Origin: Endosaccharibacter trunci
GTDB taxonomy: Bacteria > Pseudomonadota > Alphaproteobacteria > Acetobacterales > Acetobacteraceae
Direction of reading: 5' to 3'
NCBI GenBank assembly: GCA_024515975.1
Contig: JAMSKV010000011.1
Coordinates: forward strand, 88,203 to 152,202
Length of the DNA: 64,000 nt
Part shown: piece after piece, positions 52,303 to 63,999 of the stretch
How the letters are laid out: the number at the start of each line of letters is the position of its first letter
How positions within the stretch are numbered: the stretch's first letter is position 1
The notes under the pieces: model-generated
The model's input: the letters and a program-made list of their open reading frames with translations, nothing else
Database searches by the model: none
What the model was told of the DNA's origin: nothing
Program-made: the position numbers and the translations under genes

Positions 52303-53777
52303 ACGCCCTGCCCGCAACCGAGGAGACCGAGGTGCTGGTGGTCGGCAGCGGCTTCTCGGGCCTGATCATGGCGCTGTCGCTGAAACGGCGGCGGATCCCG
52401 TTCCTCGTGCTGGAGAAGGCGGACGGGGTCGGCGGCACCTGGCGCGACAACACCTATCCCGGCTGCGCCTGCGACATCCCGTCGCATCTCTATTCGATCT
52501 CGTCCGAGCCCAATCCGAACTGGCAGAGAACCTTCGCCCCGCAGCCGGAGATCCTGCGCTATCTGCAGGGTGTGGCCGCGAAACGCGGATTGATGCCGTC
52601 CGTGCGGTTCGGCGCCGAGCTGACCGGCGCGCAATGGAGCGAGAGCGACAACAAATGGACGGTGCGGACCACGGACGGGCGCCGCTTCCGAGGCCGGGTG
52701 CTGGTTCTGGCCGTGGGCGCGCTGCATATCCCGCTGCTGCCGCGAATCCCCGGGCTGGACGCATTCGAAGGCCGGACTTTCCATTCCGCGCGCTGGGACC
52801 ATGGCTACGATCTCGCCGGCAAGGAGGTCGCGGTGATCGGCACCGGTGCGAGCGCCATCCAGTTCGTGCCGCAGATCGCGGACAAGGTGCAGCACCTCAC
52901 CGTGTTCCAGCGCACGCCGCCCTGGGTGCTGCCCAAGGGCGACCATGCGATCCCGACGGAAACGCAGACCAGGTACGGGACGATTCCCGGCCTGCGCAGC
53001 CTGCACCGTTTGCGCCTGTTCGGCCTCCACGAGATGCGGCATATGGCGATGCGGCGCCATCCGAAGGCGGCGGCGCTCGGGCGCAGCCTGGCCGACCGGC
53101 ATCGCAAACGGGCGATCAAGGACGAGGCCCTGCGGGCGGCGCTGACGCCCCGATACGAGATCGGCTGCAAGCGCATTCTGCAATCCGACGACTATTATCC
53201 GGCGCTCGCACGCGACAATGTCCGGCTCGAGACCACGCCGATCGCGCGGATCGCGTCCGACGGCGTCGTGACCGCGGACGGCGTGCTGCACAGGGCGGAT
53301 GCGATCCTGTTCGGAACCGGATTCCACGTGACGGACGGGTTCGACGCGATGGATATCAGGGGCCGCGACAACCGGTCCCTGCGCGAAACCTGGCGTGGCG
53401 GCATGTCGGCGGCCTATGGCACAGCGGTGACCGGGTTTCCCAACATGTTCGTGCTGCTGGGTCCGAACACGGGGCTCGGGCATAATTCCGTGGTGCTGAT
53501 GATCGAGGCGCAGGTGCGCTACGTGATGCGCCGGTTGCGGCAGATGCGAATGCGGCGTTTGCGCTCCATCGAAATGAGCGCCACCGTGCAGGAACGGTAT
53601 CAGCGCGAGATGGACCGTCGTCTGGCGGACACCGTCTGGCAGGCGGGCGGCTGCTCGAGCTGGTATCAGGACGAGTCCGGCCGCAACACGACGCTTTGGC
53701 CGGGCACGGTGTTCGAGTATCAGCGACGCATGAGCCGCGCCGGGTTGCGCGACTACATCATCAAAGAGGCGGTCTGA
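52299..53777 (+). CDS. Flavin-dependent monooxygenase, Baeyer-Villiger type I-like
   Basis: The 492 residues carry two Rossmann motifs: VVGSGFSG (14-21) for FAD and VIGTGASAIQ near residue 185 for NADPH. Between them is FEGRTFHSARWDHG, which fits the type I Baeyer-Villiger fingerprint F-x-G-x3-H-x3-W. GGTWRDNTYPGCACDIPSHLYS near residue 47 is another class mark. Such enzymes insert oxygen next to a ketone to form an ester or lactone. The SDR gene before it and the hydrolase gene after it would make and open such an ester. The product is cytoplasmic. The substrate is not predictable. Confidence 0.9.
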   Translation: MNALPATEETEVLVVGSGFSGLIMALSLKRRRIPFLVLEKADGVGGTWRDNTYPGCACDIPSHLYSISSEPNPNWQRTFAPQPEILRYLQGVAAKRGLMPSVRFGAELTGAQWSESDNKWTVRTTDGRRFRGRVLVLAVGALHIPLLPRIPGLDAFEGRTFHSARWDHGYDLAGKEVAVIGTGASAIQFVPQIADKVQHLTVFQRTPPWVLPKGDHAIPTETQTRYGTIPGLRSLHRLRLFGLHEMRHMAMRRHPKAAALGRSLADRHRKRAIKDEALRAALTPRYEIGCKRILQSDDYYPALARDNVRLETTPIARIASDGVVTADGVLHRADAILFGTGFHVTDGFDAMDIRGRDNRSLRETWRGGMSAAYGTAVTGFPNMFVLLGPNTGLGHNSVVLMIEAQVRYVMRRLRQMRMRRLRSIEMSATVQERYQREMDRRLADTVWQAGGCSSWYQDESGRNTTLWPGTVFEYQRRMSRAGLRDYIIKEAV

Positions 53778-53779
53778 GC

Positions 53780-54760
53780 ATGGCGCGATCCACTGGAACC
53801 AGACTTCTCGGTGTGGCGCTGGGCGCCGCGGCCGCGGTTCCCGCCGTCCTCGCCGGATTCTCCGCCTTCACCGCGCGAAAGGTGCTGGAGGCGGTTCCGC
53901 AGGCCGGCCGCCTGCTGCAGATCGGCGGCGAAACCCTGCATGTGAGCGACACGGGCGGCGACAAGCCGGCGATCCTGCTGCTGCACGGGCTGGGCGGCAA
54001 CATGCTCAACCTGCTGCCGGGCCTGTCGCCGCTGCTGTCGCGCGACTACCGGGTGGTGGCGATCGACCGGCCGGATTCCGGCTATTCGGTGGGCGCGCCG
54101 GGACGTCCGGGTAACATCCGGGCGCAGGCCTGGGTAGTGCGCGACGTGATCGAGGCGCTGGGACTTCGCAAGCCGCTGGTCGTCGGCCATTCGCTGGGCG
54201 GTGCCATCGCTCTGGCCACCGCGCTCGATCACCCCGCGCAGGTGGGGGGCCTGGCCCTGCTGACGCCGCTGACCCAGGTGGAAACCGTGCCGCCGAAGAT
54301 GTTCGCGGCGCTCGCGGTGCGCAATCCGGTGAAGCGCTGGCTGATCTCCTGGACGCTGGCGGTACCGCTCGGCATCCGGCGCGGGCGGCGGACGATGGAG
54401 ATGGTGTTCGCGCCGGAAGCGCTGCCACGCGATTTCGCCGTCACCGGCGGCGGCCTGCTGAACATGCGTCCGTCCGCCTACCGGTCGGCATCGCGGGATC
54501 TGGTCGCCAGCGGCGACGACCTGCCGGGGCTGGTGGCGCGTTACCCGAGCCTGGGCGTGCCCGTGGGCATCCTCTTCGGCACCGAGGACCGTGTTCTGGC
54601 CCCCTGGAAACACGGCGCCGCGATGAAGGCGCTGGTTCCGGATCTGGTCTACGAAGAGATCGCCGGGGCGGGCCACATGCTCCCCTTCACCCAGCCGGAG
54701 CCGACCGCCGCCTTTATCCGCAAGATGGCGGAGAAGGTGGCGGAACAGCCCGCCGCCTGA
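53780..54760 (+). CDS. Alpha/beta-hydrolase, membrane-tethered
   Basis: The 326 residues start two bases after the monooxygenase stop. Residues 8-30 are hydrophobic (LLGVALGAAAAVPAVLAGFSAF), so it is anchored in the membrane or exported. The hydrolase fold shows ILLLHGLGGNMLN (65-77, oxyanion HG), VVGHSLGGAIAL with nucleophile Ser138, GTEDRVLAP with the acid, and GAGHMLPFTQPE with the His. It probably hydrolyses an ester or lactone made by the monooxygenase. gspF follows after 25 bases but is unrelated in function. Confidence 0.88.
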   Translation: MARSTGTRLLGVALGAAAAVPAVLAGFSAFTARKVLEAVPQAGRLLQIGGETLHVSDTGGDKPAILLLHGLGGNMLNLLPGLSPLLSRDYRVVAIDRPDSGYSVGAPGRPGNIRAQAWVVRDVIEALGLRKPLVVGHSLGGAIALATALDHPAQVGGLALLTPLTQVETVPPKMFAALAVRNPVKRWLISWTLAVPLGIRRGRRTMEMVFAPEALPRDFAVTGGGLLNMRPSAYRSASRDLVASGDDLPGLVARYPSLGVPVGILFGTEDRVLAPWKHGAAMKALVPDLVYEEIAGAGHMLPFTQPEPTAAFIRKMAEKVAEQPAA

Positions 54761-54785
54761 CCGTCGCGCGCCGGTCGGACTCGCC

Positions 54786-56012
54786 GTGACGTCGTTCCGT
54801 TTCGTGGCCATCACGCCGACCGGGGAGACCGTGCGCGGCGTGACGGAAGCCGCCAGCGAAGCGGAGGCCGTAGCCTGGATCCGGCGTCAGGGCCATATCC
54901 CGATGCGCGCGGAGCCTGCCGGCGGCGGTCTCCTCTCGCGCGGCCTGCGGATCGAGATCGGTGGGCTGGGCCGGCGCGGCCTCAGCCGGCAAGAGGTGAC
55001 AAACCTTACGCGCGAATTGTCCGTGATGCTGGGCGCCGGGCAGGACCTGGACCGGGCGATGCGGTTTTTGGTGGAAACCGCGCCGAACCGTCGGGTCGGC
55101 GCGGTCCTGAACAGCCTGCGCTCGGCCGTGCGTGACGGGTCGGCGCTGCATGCGGCTCTTGCCCGTCATCCGAACAGCTTCCCGCGCCTGCACGTAGGTC
55201 TGGTGCGCGCGGCCGAAGCGGGCGGCGATCTGTCCTCCACTCTGGACCGGCTGGCGACGCTGATGGAGCGCGAGCGCGCTTTGGTGGCGACGCTGCAATC
55301 GGCGATGATCTATCCGGCGATGCTATCGCTGGCGGCCATCGGCTCCATCGTCCTGCTTCTCACGCAGGTGCTGCCGCAATTCGTGCCGCTGTTCGAGCAG
55401 AACGGTGCCGCCATGCCGCGCTCCACTCGCCTCCTGATCGCCGCCGGAGATGTTCTCAGTCAGGACGGTCCGTTCCTTATTCTGGGAACGGTGCTGCTGG
55501 CGGTCCTGCTGCGGCAGTTGATGCGGCGCGAGGATGTTCGGTCGTTCCGCGACCGCGCGGTGCTGAGAGTGCCGATCCTGGGGCTGCTGATGCGGGAGGT
55601 GTTGGCCGCGCGCTTCTGCCGCACGCTCGGCACGCTGCTGGGCAACGGCGTGCCGCTGATCGGCGCCATGGCGATCGTCCGCGACGTGATCGGCAATCGC
55701 TCCGTTCTCGGCGCGATCGATCGGGCGACGGAGAGCGCCAAGGGCGGTGCAGGACTGTCGCGCACGCTGGATCAGGCCGGCATTTTCCCCGTTCGCGCGA
55801 TCCATTTGCTTCGTCTGGGCGAGGAAACCGCTCAGCTCGGTCCGATGGCTTTGCGCGCCGCCGAAATCCACGAAGAACAAGTCCGCATCCGCACGCAGCG
55901 CCTGGTATCGCTGCTGGTCCCGGTGATCACGGTGGTGATGGGACTGGCGGTTGCCGGGATCGTGTCCTCCCTCTTGCTGGCAATGCTCAGTCTGAACGAT
56001 CTCGCGCAGTAG
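54786..56012 (+). CDS. gspF: Type II secretion inner-membrane platform protein GspF
   Basis: The 408 residues start at a GTG at 54786. Two T2SSF domains are visible: LSRQEVTNLTRELSVMLGAGQDLDRAMRFLVE (from about 66) with VRAAEAGGDLSSTLDRLATLMERE, and LLMREVLAARFCRTLGTLLGNGVPLIGAMAIVRDVIGN (from about 260) with LRLGEETAQLGPMALRAAEIHEEQVRI. Three membrane helices follow the GspF plan: near 175-200, 222-240 and 380-402. It is placed behind an unrelated oxidation cassette and 20 kb from the main T2SS operon; gspE, its usual neighbour, is not in the window. Confidence 0.93.
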   Translation: MTSFRFVAITPTGETVRGVTEAASEAEAVAWIRRQGHIPMRAEPAGGGLLSRGLRIEIGGLGRRGLSRQEVTNLTRELSVMLGAGQDLDRAMRFLVETAPNRRVGAVLNSLRSAVRDGSALHAALARHPNSFPRLHVGLVRAAEAGGDLSSTLDRLATLMERERALVATLQSAMIYPAMLSLAAIGSIVLLLTQVLPQFVPLFEQNGAAMPRSTRLLIAAGDVLSQDGPFLILGTVLLAVLLRQLMRREDVRSFRDRAVLRVPILGLLMREVLAARFCRTLGTLLGNGVPLIGAMAIVRDVIGNRSVLGAIDRATESAKGGAGLSRTLDQAGIFPVRAIHLLRLGEETAQLGPMALRAAEIHEEQVRIRTQRLVSLLVPVITVVMGLAVAGIVSSLLLAMLSLNDLAQ

Positions 56013-56032
56013 CCGGGTCTGCGCGGGGGGCT

Positions 56033-56332
56033 TCAGTCCGCCGTGACGCGAGACCTGGGACCGATGGCCTGGTCGTCATTGCGGGCCGGCGCTGCCTCGG
56101 CGCTCCTGGGCTTGGCAGCATCCTTTTGCGCGCCCGCGTCCTTGGGCGGCGCGCAGGCGGCGATTGCGTCCAGGATGCTCTGCGACGGTGTCAGCGGCGG
56201 CAGCGATCGGCGCGCCTGCTTCTGCGGCGCGCTGGCTTCCGCTTTCTCGCCGGGCCGATACACTGATCGCATCGACTCGAAATACCCTTCGGCCGTGTTG
56301 GCCCAGTAGTCCTCGGCGGTTCCCTTTGTCAT
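56033..56332 (-). CDS. Small hypothetical protein, 99 residues
   Basis: Support for this frame is AAAAGGAG about 9 bases before the ATG at 56332. The sequence begins MTKGTAEDYWANTAEGYFESM and continues with Lys/Gln/Pro/Ala-rich stretches (PLTPSQSILDAIAACAPPKDAG) to a charged end. The N-terminal 25 residues look like the conserved core; the rest is probably disordered. No signal peptide or membrane helix. It converges with gspF. An overlapping plus-strand frame (56043-56309) is less likely. Function unknown. Confidence 0.5.
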   Translation of the reverse strand: MTKGTAEDYWANTAEGYFESMRSVYRPGEKAEASAPQKQARRSLPPLTPSQSILDAIAACAPPKDAGAQKDAAKPRSAEAAPARNDDQAIGPRSRVTAD

Positions 56333-56617
56333 AACGGGCGCTCCTTTTGGTCTCGCCCGTCCTTTGTGAAGGCAAAGGGTTTAAGAAATCGTGAATCTAC
56401 GGCCGTCGACCTGCGGTCCTTCGATCACGTGATCTCGATCCTTGCGAGGGGCAATCCCACGATAGCGGGCCGGTTTTACGCTCACCCGCAAATCACGAAA
56501 GCTCCTGAGCCGGGCGTAAGCATCGAGCCGATAATAACCACCGCTCCGCATCCTCAAAGATACCCAAGCGTTTGATATATCTGGGATTCCACTCGGCTCC
56601 CGACGCCTTGGCAGGCG

Positions 56618-56692
<75 letters not shown>

Positions 56693-57075
56693 ATGAGCGA
56701 CGGTAATGGTCGCTACATTGCTTTCTGCTCCCTCGGGCGGCACGGCCCGATGAGAATGTACTATGCCCCATTCTGGCCGTTCCGCCAACCGAGCGGCCGG
56801 CGGCAGATCGCGTCTTCCAATCCGATGCGGCTGTCGAGCAGACAGGGGAGGCGGACGGCCTTGGAAGCGGCCAGTCGCATCAAGATCCCCTGTCCCGCGC
56901 CGAATCCACCCGCCTTCGCTGCAACGCGGGACGCCTTAGTAATCGGATGTTCTCTTTCGAGAAAACGCCGTCGCCTTGAACGCTAGGCGGCGTGTCCTGG
57001 GCGGCCAATCAGCAGCCCGTAAACGATCGATTATTGTTTTTCGTCGAACATACGCCGGTCCGGAGAATAACGGTG
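56693..57075. other. Intergenic region of 383 bases before the lipase-like gene
   Basis: No gene is convincing. The region has ordinary composition at first and becomes more AT-rich toward 57040 (CGATCGATTATTGTTTTTCG), where a promoter for the lipase-like gene is likely. A short pairing ACGCCG/CGGCGT near 56963-56992 could form a weak hairpin. Confidence 0.4.
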
Positions 57076-58278
57076 ATGGCGATGCTGAACGGTGACGTGC
57101 TTGATCGAAACCAGATGACGACAGCGAATCTCGTCGTCAGGCTGCAGCAGGATTTCGGCCCGGCGCCGAGTTTGCAGGTTTTCCAGAACGCGGCGCAGGC
57201 AGCCTATGATCCCTCACGGGCGTCGTCGCTCGGCTTGAAGCCTTTCCTTGATGGGCACGGCAACCCCATGAGCGAGACGCTCGCCAGCGGCATGACCGCG
57301 TCTGCCTATGTCGATGGACAAGGCAACATCATCGTGGCCTATCAGGGAACAATCACCGGCGCTCAGAATCAGCTCGACATCGCGATTCTCAGCGGCACGG
57401 ATCCCGCGAAGCTGAAGGGTTTCTCCGACGCCCTCGGCTTTGCGCAGCAGGTAGAAGCTGCCGCGAAGAGCCGCGACATCAACCAGACTCATCTCTACGT
57501 CACCGGCCATTCCCTCGGCGGCACGCTGGCATCCTATGTCGCGTCGCAGACGGGCCTGGGCGGCACGGCCTTCGCGAGTTCCGGCGTACCCGGCTATCGG
57601 GCCCCGCCGATCCCGGCCGCCAACTTCGTCACCTATGTCGAAAAGGGCGATCCGTTCGCCAATTACGCGACGGATGCGGCGGAGAGAGGCAGCGCCGCAG
57701 TCGCCAACGTGCGTATGGACCATTACGGCACCGTCGTGTCGCTGGGGACATCAGCAGATGCGGCGGAACTCAAACAATTCGCGGCGAAGATATCCGGCCA
57801 GTCGATCGGGGCTGTGCTCGCCGGGCACAGCGCGCTCAGCCAGGCCCAGATTGCATCGCTGGAGAACCAGTTCTTCACGCTGATGGGCGAGCATCACAAT
57901 CTGAGCACCTACGACGCCGATTCGGCGCACGCCCGGGTTTCGGCCTCCGCTTATGGCCTGCAAACGACGAGCATGACGCAGTTCATGTCTTCGATGGCGG
58001 CCGATGCCAAGAACCTGCTCGCCTTCCTGCCCAGGATCTATTCCGCACCGAGTGCTCCAGCCGCGATCGATCGCTTCGGACAGAATTTTCCCGACCTTGC
58101 CAGAGAGATCACCTCGATGATGCACGCTCAGACCCTCCAGGGCGCCTTCGGCGAACTCGAGGCGATCGAGCCCACTCTCTACACGGCCATGACGAACGCC
58201 GGAGGGCTGACGACCATCATCGAGGCCCTGGGCCATCACCCGGTCGGGGCAATGCCTCACCATCTGGCCTCAATGTAG
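57076..58278 (+). CDS. Class-3 lipase-like alpha/beta-hydrolase
   Basis: The chosen ATG at 57076 gives 400 residues. GGAG lies 10 bases before it; a GTG three bases upstream is spaced 7 from the same site and an ATG at 57082 is also possible. The lipase_3 pattern is visible: ASAYVDGQGNIIVAYQGTITGAQ near residues 75-96 with the oxyanion region, and LYVTGHSLGGTLASYVASQTG with nucleophile Ser146. FVTYVEKGDPFANYATD probably carries the catalytic Asp, and VRMDHYGTVV or GEHHNLSTYDAD the His. Residues 280-400 are unassigned. No signal peptide is seen, so it is either cytoplasmic or leaves the cell by a route without a Sec signal. Confidence 0.82.
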   Translation: MAMLNGDVLDRNQMTTANLVVRLQQDFGPAPSLQVFQNAAQAAYDPSRASSLGLKPFLDGHGNPMSETLASGMTASAYVDGQGNIIVAYQGTITGAQNQLDIAILSGTDPAKLKGFSDALGFAQQVEAAAKSRDINQTHLYVTGHSLGGTLASYVASQTGLGGTAFASSGVPGYRAPPIPAANFVTYVEKGDPFANYATDAAERGSAAVANVRMDHYGTVVSLGTSADAAELKQFAAKISGQSIGAVLAGHSALSQAQIASLENQFFTLMGEHHNLSTYDADSAHARVSASAYGLQTTSMTQFMSSMAADAKNLLAFLPRIYSAPSAPAAIDRFGQNFPDLAREITSMMHAQTLQGAFGELEAIEPTLYTAMTNAGGLTTIIEALGHHPVGAMPHHLASM

Positions 58279-58348
58279 CGGTCGGGGAGACCGCCTGACG
58301 AGATTCGGCGGATCAGGTGATCGTTGGGAGCCGACACTATCTGGGATT

Positions 58349-58366
58349 GCCGGCCGGGCGGCCGGC
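58349..58366 (+). terminator. Hairpin downstream of the lipase-like gene
   Basis: GCCGGCC (58349-58355) pairs with GGCCGGC (58360-58366) around GGGC. A second, shorter hairpin, GCGGTC/GACCGC (58278-58283 with 58289-58294), starts at the stop codon. No T run follows either. Confidence 0.4.
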
Positions 58367-58486
58367 GATCCGGATGGCAATCACGCGCCGGACCATCGCC
58401 AGGGCAAACGGAGCCGCAGCAATTTGTCTGATTAGATTTCCGATTTTCTTTGCCGCGTAGGCGCAGACCAACTATTCTCTGGAGAC

Positions 58487-58534
58487 ATTGCTGCACTGCA
58501 CACGTAACGAAGTGCATTATTGCTGCACCGCACA
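58487..58534 (+). promoter_or_regulatory. Direct repeat with a 32-bp period upstream of ppdK
   Basis: ATTGCTGCACTGCACA at 58487-58502 and ATTGCTGCACCGCACA at 58519-58534 differ at one base. The period of 32 bases is close to three helical turns, so a protein could bind both on the same DNA face. They lie 165-212 bases upstream of the ppdK start. The role is inference. Confidence 0.5.
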
Positions 58535-58698
58535 AGTCGAAAACCCTCCCCGACCGCTTCTCGGAGCGGTATTACTCCCCTAGCGTTGAAATCCATTGCG
58601 TCGGGCCTCAGCGGGGCGGCGCTTCGCAGCAACACAGCGCGTTCCGATTCCGGTTCGACAGCCGGTTTCATCGGGGCAGCCCAGGGGAGTGTAGGCGG

Positions 58699-61364
<2,666 letters not shown>

Positions 61365-61368
<4 letters not shown>

Positions 61369-62237
61369 CGGCGGAGCATCGCGTCAGCTTGCACCTGGTG
61401 TCGGATGCCACCGGGGAGACGCTGAGTTCCATCGCCAGGGCCACGGTGGCGCAGTTCGAACACGCCACCGTGGCGTATCACCGCTGGAACCTGATCCGCT
61501 CGCGCATCCATCTGCGTCGCGTGCTGGAAGGGATCGCGGACGATCCCGGTCCCGTGCTGGCCTCCATGATGGATCGCAAGCTGCGCGGCGAGCTGGATGC
61601 CGGCTGCGCGCGGCTGAACGTGCAGATCCTCAACGTGCTCGACCCGGTTCTGTCCTTGCTGCAGGACAATCTGGGCGAGACCGCTGTGGGCCGGCCCGGC
61701 AACCAGTACGTCCTGGACGAGGAGTATTATCGCCGCATCGAGGCGATGCATTACGTGCTGGCGCATGACGACGGACAGGCCACGGCGGGGCTGGCGGATG
61801 CGGATGTCGTGCTGGTGGGCGTGTCGCGCGCCTCGAAGACCCCCACCGCGTTCTATCTCGCCAATCGGGGGGTGAAGGCGGCCAACGTGCCGCTGATCCC
61901 CGGCATTCCGCCGCCGGACGATCTGCTGCAGGTCAAGCGGCCGGTGATCGGTCTGACCATCGAGCCGGCCACTCTGATCGAGATCCGGCGCAACCGTCTT
62001 CGTTTGATCGCGCCGCGCACGGAGCGCGCCGTTCTGGACGAGCGGGACAACACCTATGTCGACCCGGACGTGGTCAGGGCCGAAGTGCTGTGGGCGCGCC
62101 GCCTGTGCTTGAGTCATGGCTGGCCCGTCGTGGATGTGAGCCGGCGCTCGATCGAGGAAACCGCCGCCGCGGTGATCGAATTATCCTCGCACTGGGCGAC
62201 GCGTCACCCGGAACTGCAGCCTGACGGTGCGCCTTGA
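61365..62237 (+). CDS. ppsR: PpdK regulatory kinase/pyrophosphorylase (PpsR/DUF299)
   Basis: This bifunctional enzyme inactivates PpdK by ADP-dependent phosphorylation of the Thr near the catalytic His and reactivates it by phosphate-dependent removal. The 290 residues start at a GTG overlapping the ppdK stop (GTGA). Motifs of the DUF299 family are [18 protein letters not shown] (9-26), the P-loop-like [18 protein letters not shown] (152-169), [10 protein letters not shown] and the C-terminal [19 protein letters not shown] ... [18 protein letters not shown]. The gene order ppdK-ppsR with overlap is found in many alphaproteobacteria. Confidence 0.95.
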
Positions 62238-62370
62238 TCCTCCTGGTCCGCGCCACCCGCCCGACGCCTCTCCAAACCCCGGAGACGTTGATCCCGCTGG
62301 CATAGGCAGTCACAAAGGTTCGAACGATTGTTTGGCCGTCGGCGGTCCGGCACAGGAGTGAGCAGAGACG

Positions 62371-63999
62371 ATGAGCGAGTCCACCCGCGAGGCGATGGAG
62401 TTCGACGTTGTGGTGGTGGGTGGCGGTCCGGCCGGCCTGGCCGCCGCGATCCGGCTCAAACAATTGTCGTCCGACCTCTCCGTATGCCTGGTGGAGAAGG
62501 GCTCCGAGGTCGGCGCGCATATCCTGTCCGGCGCCGTGATCGAGCCGCGCGCCCTGGATGAGCTGATCCCGGACTGGCGCGACAAGGGCGCGCCGCTGGA
62601 CACGCCGGCGACCGACGATTCGATGCTGTACCTGACGGAAAAGCGCTCCTTCAGGCTGCCGACCCCGCCGCAGATGGCCAATCACGGCAACTTCATCGTC
62701 AGCCTCGGCAATGTATGCCGCTGGCTGGCCGGACAGGCCGAGGAGCTGGGGGTCGAGATCTATCCCGGCTTCTCCGCCGCGGAGCTGTTGGAGGAAGAGG
62801 GCCGCATCGTCGGCATCGCCACCGGCGACATGGGCATCGGCCGGGACGGCGAGCCCACCGCGAACCACGCGGCCGGCATGGAGCTGCGCGCGCCCTACAC
62901 CCTGTTCGCCGAAGGATGCCGCGGCTCGCTGTCGAAGCAGTTGATGGCCCGCTTCAACCTGCGCGAAGGCGTCGATCCGCAGACCTACGGGCTCGGCATC
63001 AAGGAGCTGTGGGAGATCCCCAAGGAGCATCACCGGCCCGGGCTGGTGCAGCACACCATGGGCTGGCCGCTGGACCGCAAGACCTATGGCGGCTCCTGGC
63101 TGTATCATTTCGGCGAAAATCTGGTCTCCTACGGCTTCGTGGTCGGGCTCGACTACGCCAACACCTGGCTGTCGCCGTTCGAGGAGATGCAGCGTCTCAA
63201 GACGCACAAGGCGATGCGCGGGCATTTCCGGGGCGGCAAGCGCCTGTCCTACGGCGCGCGCGCCCTCTCCGAGGGCGGACTGCAATCGGTGCCGCGCCTC
63301 ACCTTTCCCGGCGGCGCCCTGGTCGGCGATGCCGCCGGCTTCCTCAACGTGCCCAAGATCAAGGGCACTCATGCGGCGATGAAGTCCGGCATGCTGGCGG
63401 CCGAGGCGGTAGCGGAGGCGCTGGCGGGCTCCCGTCCGGCCGAGCCTGCCTCCTTCACCCGGAAAGTACGGCAGAGCTGGCTGTGGGGCGAGCTGCGCGA
63501 CGTGCGCAACGTGCGTCCGGCCTTCGCCAAATGGGGCCAGATCGGCGGGTTCGCCTATTCCGCGATCGACACCGTTTTGCTACGCGGCCGCGCTCCCTGG
63601 ACGCTGCACCATCCGCATGCCGACAACGAGGTGCTGGACAAGGCTTCTGCATCCAAACCGATCGCGTATCCCAAGCCGGACGGCACGCTCACCTTCGACA
63701 AGCTGAGCTCGGTGTTTCTCAGCAACACCAATCACGAGGAAAACCAGCCGGTCCATCTCAAGCTGCGCGATCCGGAGCGCTGGCTGCCGGTGAACTGGGA
63801 TTCGTTCCGCTCGCCGGAAAGCCGCTACTGTCCGGCCGGAGTCTACGAGGCCGTGGACGTGGACACCAGGCCGCGCCTGCAGATCAACGCGCAGAACTGC
63901 GTGCACTGCAAGACCTGCGACATCAAGGACCCCACGCAGAATATCGACTGGTCCGCGCCGGAAGGCGGCGGCGGGCCGAACTACCCGGGCGGGATGTAG
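62371..63999 (+). CDS. Electron-transfer flavoprotein-ubiquinone oxidoreductase
   Basis: ETF-QO passes electrons from reduced electron-transfer flavoprotein, collected from acyl-CoA and other dehydrogenases, to ubiquinone at the inner membrane. The 542 residues have the FAD motif VVVGGGPAGLAAAIRL (14-29), SGAVIEPRAL, LYHFGENLVSYGFVVGLDYANTWLSPFEEMQRLKTH and GDAAGFLNVPKIKGTHAAMKSGM. Four Cys near the end bind a 4Fe-4S cluster: YCPAGVYE, then CVHCKTCDIKDPTQNI. The gene is preceded by 133 bases without a gene and reaches the window edge. Confidence 0.96.
   Translation: MSESTREAMEFDVVVVGGGPAGLAAAIRLKQLSSDLSVCLVEKGSEVGAHILSGAVIEPRALDELIPDWRDKGAPLDTPATDDSMLYLTEKRSFRLPTPPQMANHGNFIVSLGNVCRWLAGQAEELGVEIYPGFSAAELLEEEGRIVGIATGDMGIGRDGEPTANHAAGMELRAPYTLFAEGCRGSLSKQLMARFNLREGVDPQTYGLGIKELWEIPKEHHRPGLVQHTMGWPLDRKTYGGSWLYHFGENLVSYGFVVGLDYANTWLSPFEEMQRLKTHKAMRGHFRGGKRLSYGARALSEGGLQSVPRLTFPGGALVGDAAGFLNVPKIKGTHAAMKSGMLAAEAVAEALAGSRPAEPASFTRKVRQSWLWGELRDVRNVRPAFAKWGQIGGFAYSAIDTVLLRGRAPWTLHHPHADNEVLDKASASKPIAYPKPDGTLTFDKLSSVFLSNTNHEENQPVHLKLRDPERWLPVNWDSFRSPESRYCPAGVYEAVDVDTRPRLQINAQNCVHCKTCDIKDPTQNIDWSAPEGGGGPNYPGGM

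Larger units (their letters stand above)
58279..58698. other. Intergenic region of 420 bases upstream of ppdK
   Basis: The gap carries the lipase-gene terminator (58349-58366), an AT-rich zone (58425-58460, likely promoter) and a 16-base direct repeat (58487-58534). No open frame here is convincing. Confidence 0.5.

Noticed and set aside
56043..56309. Plus-strand 88-codon frame with an apparent signal-like N-terminus
   Set aside because: No ribosome site; the opposite frame at 56033-56332 has AAAAGGAG upstream.
56333..56617. Possible integration site next to tRNA-Thr
   Set aside because: No repeated tRNA 3' end and no integrase gene are visible.
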